64,000 nt of DNA from Burkholderiales bacterium. GTDB lineage: Bacteria; Pseudomonadota; Gammaproteobacteria; Burkholderiales; WYBJ01. Positions within the stretch are counted from its first letter, which is position 1. The number at the start of each line of letters is the position of its first letter. The position numbers were made by a program, and so were the translations under genes. Location: assembly GCA_020848435.1 (NCBI GenBank), contig JADLAC010000027.1, positions 1-64,000 of the forward strand, in the 5' to 3' direction. The notes beneath the pieces are model-generated. The model was not told the DNA's origin. It did no database searches and saw only the letters and a program-made list of their open reading frames with translations. Positions 20,129 through 28,814 of the stretch are shown here, piece by piece.

Positions 20129-20824
20129 TCAGCCACGGCCGATGCGTTGTTCCTGCAGCTTGGGGCCGAGATCCGTCTGGATCAGCGTCTGCACCCAGAC
20201 TTCCCAAACGAGTCCAGGCCGGCTGGCCGTTGCCGCCTCCAGCCGCTCCTGCCACCAGGCGAGCGGTCTGATCGTGCAGTGCGCGTTCTCGCCGTTGGGC
20301 AGCGTCTTCTTGGCGGGGAAACACGCGATATTCGCGTATACGAAGCGCTCGGCGAAGCCGAAGATCTCGCCGATGATCCAGTCCACGTCTTGTTCCGGAC
20401 AGTGCTCCAGCACATCGGTCGAGACCACGCCGTCGAAGCGCGCGGTAGGCAACGCGCTGTAGGGGAAATAACAGGGATCGTAGCAGTGCACGTCGTCGAC
20501 ACCCCAGTAGTCGATTACGCCGTCGTAGATCGTGCCGTCGGCCACCTTGAGCTGCATCGGTGCATACTGCTGTCCTTTGCCGCTGCCGTAGTCGAGAATG
20601 CTTCGCGCGCCCGTGCGGAGAATCAAATTCTTGATCCGCGCAAGCTGCGGCATCAAGCTCATGCCGTTGAATGTCTGCTCTGGGGGCAGCCCGAGGCGCT
20701 TTTCTCCGCTCTCGTGCAGTTCGATGTACAAGCGCTGGAGCTCGCGGTAGCGGGAACTGGGATTGTCGCGACTGAATTCCATGACGATCTCCGAGAGCGT
20801 AGCGGGATTTTCGGTTAGCGACAT
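20129..20824 (-). CDS. SAM-dependent methyltransferase (class I)
   Basis: This is 231 aa. The SAM-binding motif I is SILDYGSGKGQQY (near residues 75-87), with FDGVVSTDVLEHCPEQDV as the motif II/III region. It ends in a His/Trp-containing segment (HCTIRPLAWWQERL). This arrangement is seen in methyltransferases of polysaccharide and lipooligosaccharide clusters. Its start lies inside the end of the upstream TPR-glycosyltransferase gene (10-bp overlap), which supports co-translation. The target is unknown; a glycan or its lipid/protein anchor is likely from context. Confidence 0.75.
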   Translation of the reverse strand: MSLTENPATLSEIVMEFSRDNPSSRYRELQRLYIELHESGEKRLGLPPEQTFNGMSLMPQLARIKNLILRTGARSILDYGSGKGQQYAPMQLKVADGTIYDGVIDYWGVDDVHCYDPCYFPYSALPTARFDGVVSTDVLEHCPEQDVDWIIGEIFGFAERFVYANIACFPAKKTLPNGENAHCTIRPLAWWQERLEAATASRPGLVWEVWVQTLIQTDLGPKLQEQRIGRG

Positions 20825-22569
20825 GATGCCTGCAAGCGCGCCTTTACCGCGGCGATGACCGGGCCCCAGTCGCCGCGCTCGCCCTGGCGTATCACGCTCG
20901 CTGACGGATACCAGGGCATGTGCTCACCGTGCAGCCCGTAGCGCCACTCCGGCACCTGGGGCGCCAGGATCCAGACCGGGCGTCCCAGCGCGCCGGTCAG
21001 GTGAATTAGCGCCGTGCAGACGCTGACGACCAGATCGAGCGCGCATACTAGCGCAGCCGTCTTATCGTAATCAGCGAGCGCATCGGCCAGGTGAAGCATG
21101 CGACCGACTCGTACGGCGTCGGCGATTTCCGGCTCGCTCCCCGGACTGTCGTACTGGAGGTTCACGAACTTCACGCCCGGCGTGTCGAGCAGGCTATTCA
21201 GCAGTTCGGCCGGCAAAGTGCGCAGCATCTGGCGCGACTTCGCCGTACCGCCGCGCCAGGAAATGCCGACCTTGAGCCCGGGGCCAAAGGCCTGCAAGCG
21301 CCGCCGGATGACGGCGACTTGCTCGGCATCCGCCTCGAGGTAGCTGCGATGAGTAGGAAAATCCGCGCGCGTGCGCCGGAACTCGCGCGGAAGACTGCCG
21401 CTAGCCACCATGAGGTCGGTCGCGGGGATCGCTGCGTTCTGTGCCGCGCTCGCCGCCGCGCCCCCTGCGACGCAAGTCGTTCCGGCAAAGGAACGCCGGA
21501 ACAGCGTGACGAGCTTGGGCGCGCACGCAATGACCACATTCGGGCAGCGCCGCAGAACGTCGGGAATGCACGAAGCGAACATGATCTCGTCGCCGAGACC
21601 TTGTTCCCCGTAAATGAGCAGCGATCGCTGCGCCAGATCCTCCCCGTTCCAGACGCGGCGCTCGACGGGCGACCTGCCTCGTTCTTCGCCTAGGTGTCGC
21701 AGCTCGTAGTCGCCCCACGCTTCGTCATAGCGACCGAGCAGCAGCAAGCCCAAGGCGCGATGGAAACGAATCGCATGCATCGTCGGATCGAGAGCAAAGG
21801 CTGCCTCGTAGCTCGCCAAGGCCTCGTCCATGCGACCGAGGTCCTGCAGCGCGATGGCGCGATTCGCGTGCACTTCCGCGTCCGAAGCGTCGACTCGAAG
21901 CGCGCGGTCGAGGTGATCGAGCGCGGCCGCGGGCTCGAGTAAACGCTTGAGGAGGACAAAACCCAGGCTCGCGTGCGCGGCAGCATGTTCGGACTCTTCG
22001 CTCAGCACTCGCGTGCAAATCGCGATCGCTTCGGTGGGGCGCGCCTGTCGGTCGAGCATGGCAACCAGCGCCTTGAGCGCTTGCGGATGCGCGGGTGGCG
22101 CGGTGAGCTCGGTCAAGCGAGCGATCGCCTCGGTGTCCTGGCCAGTCCCCTGCAGCAGCAGCGCGAGATTGAAGCGCACCGCGCGGTTGTCCGGATCGAG
22201 CGCGAGCGCACGGCGATAGCATGACTCGGCATCGGCCGGACGTTCCTCCAGGCGCAGCACGTTGCCTAGATCTGCCAGGCAGGAGGCGTCGTCCGGGTCC
22301 AAAGCGACGACTCGCTCGAGCACGCTGCGCGCCTCGCGCAATTGTCCCGTCGCACCCAGGACGCTACCGAGCAAACGCTGCGCGGAGATCCAATCGGGCC
22401 ATGCGAGCGTCGCCTCGCGCAGCACGCGTTCCGCCTCGGCGTATCTTCCTGTCCCGGCGAGACCGCTTGCCTGCTCGAGGACGCGCTGCTGCTTTGCTCG
22501 GTCGGCGGCCGGCGCGGGCGTGCGCTTCGCGCGTGTCGCGAGCCGCGTGAGCATGCGCGCGAGCATCAT
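20815..22569 (-). CDS. TPR protein with GT9-like glycosyltransferase domain (paralogue 4)
   Basis: This is 584 aa from the first of two tandem Met codons; a further Met lies 8 codons upstream. TPR units span about residues 30-290, followed by IYGEQGLGDEIMFASCIPD, SGSLPREFRR, KVGISWRGG, SVCTALIHLTGALG and PWYPSASVI. As in paralogue 1, Cys stands at the GT9 Asp position. It is the first gene of the minus-strand series, so the operon promoter should lie in 22570-22700; I could not define it. Confidence 0.75.
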   Translation of the reverse strand: MMLARMLTRLATRAKRTPAPAADRAKQQRVLEQASGLAGTGRYAEAERVLREATLAWPDWISAQRLLGSVLGATGQLREARSVLERVVALDPDDASCLADLGNVLRLEERPADAESCYRRALALDPDNRAVRFNLALLLQGTGQDTEAIARLTELTAPPAHPQALKALVAMLDRQARPTEAIAICTRVLSEESEHAAAHASLGFVLLKRLLEPAAALDHLDRALRVDASDAEVHANRAIALQDLGRMDEALASYEAAFALDPTMHAIRFHRALGLLLLGRYDEAWGDYELRHLGEERGRSPVERRVWNGEDLAQRSLLIYGEQGLGDEIMFASCIPDVLRRCPNVVIACAPKLVTLFRRSFAGTTCVAGGAAASAAQNAAIPATDLMVASGSLPREFRRTRADFPTHRSYLEADAEQVAVIRRRLQAFGPGLKVGISWRGGTAKSRQMLRTLPAELLNSLLDTPGVKFVNLQYDSPGSEPEIADAVRVGRMLHLADALADYDKTAALVCALDLVVSVCTALIHLTGALGRPVWILAPQVPEWRYGLHGEHMPWYPSASVIRQGERGDWGPVIAAVKARLQASCR

Positions 22570-22692
22570 TGAGCGCAATCGCCTCGGCCGCACTGCGCGA
22601 CTGCCGCCCGGTAAGGCGGTGTGAACTGTCCCCGGCGGCGCTGGCAGGCGAGTCTAAACTTCAATATCATGGATCAGCGCTAACCTTCGGCG

Positions 22693-23453
22693 TTGACGAT
22701 GGACCTTGAAGAGTACGGAAACCCCGATCCCCACATAAGCGTGGATAGCCCTGCCGGTCCGGTTCATTTCTCGACGCCGAATCGAGCGACCGCATGGCGC
22801 GTTGAAACGCTTTTCACCAAGGGGCCGGACACCATGGCGTGGATTGCCGGCTTCTGGCCTCGTTCCGCCCTGGTCGACTCGGCGCCAACGTCGGAATGTA
22901 CACGATCTGGGCAGCCAAGACCCGCGGCACGAAAGTGTTCGCGTTCGAGCCCGAATCGCAGAGTTGTTCCATCCTCAATCGCAACATCCTGCGCAACGGT
23001 CTCGTCGAGCTGCCGTCGGCTTACTGCGTCTCTCTGGCCGATACAGTGGGTTTCGGTCGCCTCGCTTTGATCGCATTCATGGCCGTCAGTTCGGTGCATC
23101 AGTTCGCCGATAGCCTGAAAGCAGGGCGGAGAGCTGCCGCTTTTCTCCAAAGCAGCTACGGCTCGACTTTGGATACACTGGTCGCCGATGCTTCGATCAC
23201 TGTGCCCATCGATCCAGGTTTCCGCTGCGACGGAGCCAAGCACCACGGCTTCGAGTTGTTCAGGCAAGTGATGACCCCGCCGTACTCGCCCAATTCCCTA
23301 TTCGGGTTCTTCAAGACCGACCAAGCGTTTCACGGAATGGAGCGAATCGATCGACCGCGCATTCAGCGCGACTTGATGCTATACAATATTCACGGAAGCA
23401 ATGTGGCCAAGCGAGCCGCTGCGCCGCGCGCCACGGCCGAGAGGGAGACGTAG
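22693..23453 (+). pseudogene. Decayed FkbM-type methyltransferase
   Basis: In one frame (from 22693) the sequence reads like the FkbM N-terminus (FSTPNRATAWRVETLFTKGP, then AWIAGF). Near 22855-22885 the frame is lost, and the next frame continues with LGANVGMYTIWAAKTRG (SAM motif I), FAFEPESQSCSILNRN and YGSTLDTLVAD. The usual catalytic-end motif (HIKIDVDG) has decayed to a string around RCDGAKHH. A small deletion plus frameshift and loss of motifs indicate a non-functional remnant. It is on the plus strand, opposite to the glycan operon. Confidence 0.7.
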
Positions 23454-23454
23454 G

Positions 23455-23811
23455 ATGGGCATATTGCAACGCTTATCGGGCAAGGACGTCGACCAGTTCG
23501 CCAAGTCCCTGGCCGTCGAAATCTCCAAGCGCTATCCGCCTTCGCTCGACCAGGCGAAGGAAAAGAAGATCTCGCAGAACCGGATCGCGCGCGTGCTCGA
23601 GGACGCCTATGGCAAGGCGATCGAATTCAAGAGCGCCAAGAACCTCGGGGTGTACCGCAAGGCCCGCTTGGGCAACACCTTCCGCTGGGAGCTGACCGAG
23701 CTCGGCTACAGCAAGCCCTTCGTCGAGATGGCGACCGAAGGGCTGGTGGTGTACATTACGCGCAAGTCGCCTTCCGCCCAGGAAACGAAAGCCGGCAGCG
23801 ATAAGCGCTGA
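23455..23811 (+). CDS. Small conserved-looking protein of unknown function
   Basis: This is 118 aa. I do not recognise the family. It is soluble, charged and mostly helical, with an N-terminal half rich in Lys and a C-terminus of low complexity (SAQETKAGSDKR). The start has GGGAGAC and TAGG just before the ATG; an in-frame extension upstream overlaps the FkbM remnant. Coding character is supported by balanced composition and a plausible ribosome site. It stands alone, convergent with the HD-GYP gene, with a repeat tract between them. Confidence 0.6.
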   Translation: MGILQRLSGKDVDQFAKSLAVEISKRYPPSLDQAKEKKISQNRIARVLEDAYGKAIEFKSAKNLGVYRKARLGNTFRWELTELGYSKPFVEMATEGLVVYITRKSPSAQETKAGSDKR

Positions 23812-23844
23812 ATGCGCGGCACAGCCGATCCGCGCTCGGCACAT

Positions 23845-23962
23845 CCCCGGTCAGCACACCCCGATCAGGGCGCCCCGATCAGGGCGCCCCGATCAGCGCG
23901 ACCCTGATCTCGGCGCGTCTCCGTTCAGCGCGACCCTGATCAGCGCGTCCCGGATCAGCGCA
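23845..23962. repeat. Degenerate tandem repeat, about 8 units of 14-15 bp
   Basis: Units approximate CGCCCCGATCAGSGCG, with two exact adjacent copies (CCCCGATCAGGGCG, near 23859-23886) followed by more diverged ones. Each unit carries the self-complementary GATC core. The tract fills the space between two convergent genes (stops at 23811 and 23981), so it may act as a structured bidirectional 3' end. There is no spacer pattern, so this is not CRISPR. Confidence 0.65.
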
Positions 23963-23980
23963 AGGCGCCACCACGCCGCG

Positions 23981-25612
23981 CTACGGGTTGTAGCCCGGGA
24001 TCGCGGTCTCGTCGACGCGGTTGATCTGCACCGGATCGAGGAACTCCTCGGCGTAGCGCAGGTACACCTTCTCGCGAATGAACACGTCGAACAGGTGCGC
24101 GTCGACGTGATTCTCCTCGGCCATGCGGCCCAGGATCTCCAACGATTCGGACAGCGTCTTGCCGGGCTTGTACGGCCGGTCCTTGGCCGTCAACGCCTCG
24201 AAGATATCGGCGATCGCGACGATCCGCGCCTGTAGCGGCATCGCCTCGGCGGTCAGGCCGCGGTGATAGCCCTTGCCGTCGAGGCGCTCGTGATGGCTGG
24301 CCGCGATCTCCGGCACGCCGCGCAGATGCTTGGGCCACGGCAGCGCGGAGAGCATCTTGTAGGTCATCGCGACGTGATTGTTGATGACCTGGCGGTCTTC
24401 GCGCGTCAGCGTCCCGCGCACGATCGACAGGTTGTAGACCTCGTCCTCGGTCAACAGGGCGGCACGCTCGCCTTGCTCGTTCACCCAGGTTAGACGCGCG
24501 ATCCGCTGGATGCGCTCGAGCTGCTCGCCGGTCATGAACTCCCCGCCGACGTTGACGCGGCGCAGGAAGTCCCGGTCGTCGTCGAGTCCCGCGAGGCGCT
24601 GGCGCAGCTCGGCGTCCAGCCCGGAAACATCCGCCGCGGGATCCTTCGCGATGAGCTTGAGCTTCGTTTGCAGCGAGTCGATGACCGCTTCGCGCTTGGC
24701 CACCTCGAAGCGCGTATCGATCAAGTCGATGCGATCGAAAATGATCTGTAGCTTGGTCGCCTTGTCGACGATGTGCACCGGGGTCGTGACCTTGCCGCAA
24801 TCGTGCAGCAGGCCGGCGAGCTTGAGCTCGTAGAGCGCATGCTCGTCGAGGGTGAATTCGCGCAACGGACCGGTGCGCGCGCGGATCGCGGCCTGCGCTA
24901 GCATCATGGTGAGGATCGGCACCCGCTGGCAGTGGCCGCCGGTGTAGGGCGACTTGTCGTCGATCGCGGTATTGATGAGATTGATGAAGGCCTCGAACAG
25001 CTCCTCGAGCTGGTTGATCAAGAGCCGCGTGGTCAAGGCGATCGCGGCCTGCGAGGCGAGCGACTCGGCGAGGCTCTGGTCGGCCGCCGAAAACGGGATG
25101 ATCTCGCCCGTGCGCCGATCCTGCGCGTTGATGAGCTGCAGCACGCCGATGATCTCGTTCTCGTGGTTCTTCATCGGCACGGTCAGGAACGACTTCGACC
25201 GGTAGCCGGTCTTCTTGTCGAAGTTCTTGGTGCCGGAAAAATCGAAGCCCTCGGCCACGTAGGCATCGGGGATGTTGACGGTGCGATCGTGCAACACCGC
25301 GTAGGCGACGACCATGGAGTTGTTCGGCAAGCCTTCGCGCCCGATCAGGTGGATCGGGTAGAACGGAATGGCAACGCCGGTGGTACCGCCCATCGCGATG
25401 TTGAGCGAGTCGGTACGCATGATCTCGAACTGGCAGTTGCCTTCGTCGTTGATGCGATAGAGCGTGCCGCCGTCGGCGTTGGTGATGGTCTTGGCCGCGA
25501 CCAGGATCTTTTCCAGCAGCCGCGTGATGTCCTTCTCCTTGGAGAGGGACACGCCGATGCTGTTCAGCTCCTCGAGCCGCGCGAACAGGTCGTCGTGATC
25601 GGCCGCTTGCAT
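23981..25612 (-). CDS. GAF-HD-GYP domain cyclic-di-GMP phosphodiesterase-like protein
   Basis: This is 543 aa. An N-terminal GAF domain (about 15-185) contains [12 protein letters not shown] and [14 protein letters not shown]. The HD-GYP domain starts with [14 protein letters not shown]; the metal HD is in [10 protein letters not shown] and the signature segment is [14 protein letters not shown]. The canonical last Pro of GYP is His here. An unusually long insert separates the HD and HH motifs. HD-GYP proteins hydrolyse c-di-GMP to pGpG/GMP in the cytosol. It is the last gene of the signalling operon, 15 bp after the ATPase gene; the GAF domain is close in style to that ATPase's. Confidence 0.85.
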   Translation of the reverse strand: MQAADHDDLFARLEELNSIGVSLSKEKDITRLLEKILVAAKTITNADGGTLYRINDEGNCQFEIMRTDSLNIAMGGTTGVAIPFYPIHLIGREGLPNNSMVVAYAVLHDRTVNIPDAYVAEGFDFSGTKNFDKKTGYRSKSFLTVPMKNHENEIIGVLQLINAQDRRTGEIIPFSAADQSLAESLASQAAIALTTRLLINQLEELFEAFINLINTAIDDKSPYTGGHCQRVPILTMMLAQAAIRARTGPLREFTLDEHALYELKLAGLLHDCGKVTTPVHIVDKATKLQIIFDRIDLIDTRFEVAKREAVIDSLQTKLKLIAKDPAADVSGLDAELRQRLAGLDDDRDFLRRVNVGGEFMTGEQLERIQRIARLTWVNEQGERAALLTEDEVYNLSIVRGTLTREDRQVINNHVAMTYKMLSALPWPKHLRGVPEIAASHHERLDGKGYHRGLTAEAMPLQARIVAIADIFEALTAKDRPYKPGKTLSESLEILGRMAEENHVDAHLFDVFIREKVYLRYAEEFLDPVQINRVDETAIPGYNP

Positions 25613-25626
25613 GGCGCTCAACGGTC

Positions 25627-28005
25627 CTACTTGATGCAGACGGCGCGGACTTGCTTGATGTCGGTGATGCCCTGCAACACCTTTTCGATGCCGTCCTGCT
25701 TGAGGGTGCGCATTCCGTCTTCGAGCGCGGTAGCGATCATCTCGGCCACGCGCGCGTGCTCCTGGATGTTCTTCTTGACCGCGTCGGTGCCGAGCAGGAG
25801 CTCGTGCAGACCGACTCGACCCTTGTAGCCCGTCCCCCCGCACACCTCGCAGCCCACCGCCTCGTACAGGACGATCTCGCCCTTGTCGTTGCCGAAGCTC
25901 GCGGTCCATTCCGTGAGCAGCGCCTCGCGCTGCGCCTGCGGATCGTCTTTCCAAGAGCTGGTATGGGTGAGCTCCTGGGCGAACTCTTCCATCAGCGCAT
26001 CGATCTCGTCAGGCGCGGCGACGTGCGAGCGCTTGCACTTGCCGCACAGCCGCTTGGCGAGCCGCTGCGCCAGGACGCCCAACAGGGCATCGGCGAAGTT
26101 GAACGGATCCATGCCCATGTCGAGCAGGCGGATGATCGACTCCGGCGCGCTGTTGGTATGCAGCGTCGCGAACACCAGGTGACCGGTGAGCGAGGCTTCG
26201 ATGCCGGTCGAGGTGGTTTCCTTGTCGCGCATCTCGCCGACCATGATGATATCGGGATCGGCGCGTAGGAACGCTTTCATCGCCACGGCGAAGTTCAGCC
26301 CCGCCTTGGGATTCATCTGCACTTGGCGCAGTCCGCGCTGGGTGATTTCGACCGGATCCTCGGCGGTCCAGATCTTGGTGTCGGGCGTGTTGAGATAGCC
26401 CAGCACGGAGTGCAGCGAGGTGGTCTTGCCCGATCCAGTCGGCCCGCAGACGAAGAACAGGCCGTAGGGCTTTTCGATGGCCGACTTCAACCGCTCCAGG
26501 TTTCTCGCCGAAAGCCCCAGCTTGTCGAGCGGAATCGGCTCGCCCGCGGCCAGGATCCGCATGACGATGTCCTCGACCCCGCCCTGGGTCGGGATGGTCG
26601 CCACGCGCAGCTCGATGTCGAGCGGGCCGAACTTCTTGAACTTGATCTTGCCGTCCTGGGGCTTGCGCCGCTCGGCGATGTCCAGGTCGCACATGATCTT
26701 CAAGCGCGCGGCGATGGCGCTGCGGTAGCTCGCGGGCACCGAGATGTAAGGCTGCAGCGAGCCGTCCTTGCGAAAGCGGATCTCGGTCTTCTGCTTGCCG
26801 GGATAGGGCTCGATGTGGATGTCGGAAGCGCCCTGGCTGTACGCGTCCATGATGACTTTGTTGACCAGCTTCACCAGCTCGTTGTCGTTGGCCGCGTTGA
26901 CCGCGTCGTCGCCGCTGCCGCCCTCCTCCGGCTCGAGCTCGTCGGTGAGACCGCCCAGCATGTCGTCGATCGAGCGGCCCAGGTCGGTCTCGACGCCGAA
27001 CATCTGGTCGAGCGTCAGGCCGAATTCGCGCAGCGAACAGACCTTGTAGACGATCTTCGCCTTCGGATAGACGTTGTTGACGACGCGCGAGCTCTTGATC
27101 TTCTCCGGGTCCGTCGTCAGTATGATCAGCCCCTCCTTCGTATCGTCGATCGGCACCCAGCCGCTCGACTCGCAAAAGTCGCGCTTCAAGTTGCGCAGGA
27201 GGTCGAGCGGCTTGACGCGATCGGGCTTGTTCGGCTCGTACGGTACGCCGAAAAACGCGCCCAGCGCTTCGCCGAGCGCCTGCGGTTTCACCTGGAATTC
27301 GTCCAGCAGAACCGTTTCGACCTCGAGATTCTTGCGCCGCGCCGAGCGCGCCGCCAGCTCGAGCTCCTCGGCCGAGATGACCGCGTTGGCGACCAGCGCA
27401 TCGTACTTGCCGCGCACCAGCGGCTGGGACTTGCTGCGCTGGCGGAAGGCGATCGCAAGGGTCTCGGCGAGGTGCGTCACGCCCTCCTCGATCATCGTAG
27501 AGAACGGCTGCCCGCCCTTGGAGTTGATGATCTGGATGACGCCCATCAGGTCGCGGGTGACGTTGTCGATCACCGGCGCCACCAGCATCTGCTTGGTGCG
27601 ATAGCCCGTGCGCTTGTCGACCTCCTTGAGGAAATTCAACTGCGGGCTGTACGACTTCAGCTCCTGGTCGTCGTACACGTCGCGGATGTTGATGACCTTC
27701 TTGTGCGTGGCGCAGTAGCCCGCGATGCTCTGCTCGCTGATGGGGAGCTTCAGATCCTTGAACTGGTTGAGCCCCATCTTCACCTTGGAGATGATCGACT
27801 GCTTGTCTTCCGAAACAGCGTACAGGGTGAGCCGGTCCGCGTTGAACAGCGAACAGATGTCCTGGCTCAGCTCCAACATGATCTCGTCGATGTTGTTGGT
27901 CGCGTGGATCTTGTTGGTGACCGCTTGCAGGTTGCGCGAGAAGCTCAGCTTCTCGGCGAGGACGTTGTCCTGCGCGACCGGCTTGGTTTCGAGTACGCTG
28001 CTCAT
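25627..28005 (-). CDS. GAF domain-containing GspE/PilB-type secretion ATPase
   Basis: This is 792 aa. Domains in order are: GAF (about 40-185, [15 protein letters not shown]), a GspE/MshEN-like N-terminal domain (about 200-335), and the T2SS/T4P ATPase. Walker A is GPTGSGKT at 521-528; the Asp and His boxes and the C-terminal zinc-binding Cys set (CGKCKRS and CEVCGGTGY) are present. Family members power pilus assembly or type II secretion at the inner membrane. Ordinary PilB/GspE lacks a GAF domain, and no other pilus-machine gene is adjacent; instead it sits between a phosphodiesterase and an HD-GYP gene, so it may be a regulated accessory motor. GAGGGG precedes the start. Confidence 0.87.
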   Translation of the reverse strand: MSSVLETKPVAQDNVLAEKLSFSRNLQAVTNKIHATNNIDEIMLELSQDICSLFNADRLTLYAVSEDKQSIISKVKMGLNQFKDLKLPISEQSIAGYCATHKKVINIRDVYDDQELKSYSPQLNFLKEVDKRTGYRTKQMLVAPVIDNVTRDLMGVIQIINSKGGQPFSTMIEEGVTHLAETLAIAFRQRSKSQPLVRGKYDALVANAVISAEELELAARSARRKNLEVETVLLDEFQVKPQALGEALGAFFGVPYEPNKPDRVKPLDLLRNLKRDFCESSGWVPIDDTKEGLIILTTDPEKIKSSRVVNNVYPKAKIVYKVCSLREFGLTLDQMFGVETDLGRSIDDMLGGLTDELEPEEGGSGDDAVNAANDNELVKLVNKVIMDAYSQGASDIHIEPYPGKQKTEIRFRKDGSLQPYISVPASYRSAIAARLKIMCDLDIAERRKPQDGKIKFKKFGPLDIELRVATIPTQGGVEDIVMRILAAGEPIPLDKLGLSARNLERLKSAIEKPYGLFFVCGPTGSGKTTSLHSVLGYLNTPDTKIWTAEDPVEITQRGLRQVQMNPKAGLNFAVAMKAFLRADPDIIMVGEMRDKETTSTGIEASLTGHLVFATLHTNSAPESIIRLLDMGMDPFNFADALLGVLAQRLAKRLCGKCKRSHVAAPDEIDALMEEFAQELTHTSSWKDDPQAQREALLTEWTASFGNDKGEIVLYEAVGCEVCGGTGYKGRVGLHELLLGTDAVKKNIQEHARVAEMIATALEDGMRTLKQDGIEKVLQGITDIKQVRAVCIK

Positions 28006-28045
28006 CGGCTCATCCCCTCGGTGAAGGGCTGCTCGCTAACGGCCA

Positions 28046-28810
28046 TCAAAGCTCGAAGACTTGATTGTTACGCAGCATGCGCGGGCGGTAGGCGCGCGCG
28101 CAGTCGTCGATCTCCTGCATGATGAGGTCGGGTTCGCCCGGCTTGAGATGGGTGATGAAAATCTCCGGCGTACGCGTGAGCTTGGCGAGCTCCTCGGCCA
28201 GCATGCTCGGGCACAGGTGCTTGGAGGCAACCGCCAGATCCCGTTCACGATTGCAGAACGCCGTCTCGATGATGAGATACCGCAGGTTATCGATCTGGTT
28301 GACGAGCGTCCACAACTCGTCGTTGGTAGTCGTGTCGCCGGTGAAGACGAGGCTGGTGCGGCCGCTATCGACATGATAGCCCACCGCGGGAACGACGTGG
28401 TTCGCCGGCATGGCGGTAAAGGAGCGGGCGCCGAGTTTCACCGCGACTCCCAGGCGCACCGGCTCGAAGCGCAGGAATGGCTTGTCCTTGCTCGGAATCT
28501 CGGTGAAGTCCGGCCAGATTTTCCAGTTGAAGATGTGGCTGCGCAGGATTTCCAGGGTCGCCGGGGTGGCATGTACGGCGAGCGGCGTTGAGCGCATCCA
28601 GCCCACGGTATCGGCCAGGAACGGAATGGAGGTGATGTGATCCATGTGCGAGTGCGTCACGAACACATGGTCGATTGCCGCCAGCTCCGCGATCGACAGG
28701 TCGCCCACGCCCGTCCCGGCGTCGATCAGGATGTCGTCGTCGACCAGCATGGACGTGGTGCGCAGACACCCGCCGATGCCGCCGCTGCAGCCGAGAATCC
28801 TGAGTTTCAT
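28046..28810 (-). CDS. Metallo-beta-lactamase-fold hydrolase, class II cAMP phosphodiesterase-like
   Basis: This is 254 aa. The MBL metal motif is HSHMDH at residues 53-58, after an N-terminal RILGCSGG strand. Further ligands lie in MPANHVVPAVGY, VFTGDTTT and FITHLKPGE. The HSHxDH form with early position resembles class II cyclic-nucleotide phosphodiesterases (PDEase_II) and RNase Z-like hydrolases. Since the next gene upstream is an adenylate cyclase, ending 4 bp before this start, cAMP hydrolysis is the most economical guess, but the substrate is not proven by sequence. Confidence 0.75.
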   Translation of the reverse strand: MKLRILGCSGGIGGCLRTTSMLVDDDILIDAGTGVGDLSIAELAAIDHVFVTHSHMDHITSIPFLADTVGWMRSTPLAVHATPATLEILRSHIFNWKIWPDFTEIPSKDKPFLRFEPVRLGVAVKLGARSFTAMPANHVVPAVGYHVDSGRTSLVFTGDTTTNDELWTLVNQIDNLRYLIIETAFCNRERDLAVASKHLCPSMLAEELAKLTRTPEIFITHLKPGEPDLIMQEIDDCARAYRPRMLRNNQVFEL

Positions 28811-28814
28811 CGTT

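Noticed and set aside
23845-23962. CRISPR array
   Set aside because: The units are 14-15 bp, directly adjacent and degenerate, with no spacers and no cas genes.
26323-28122. Long open frame antisense to the GAF-ATPase
   Set aside because: No recognisable domains, biased composition, and it overlaps an intact ATPase gene entirely.
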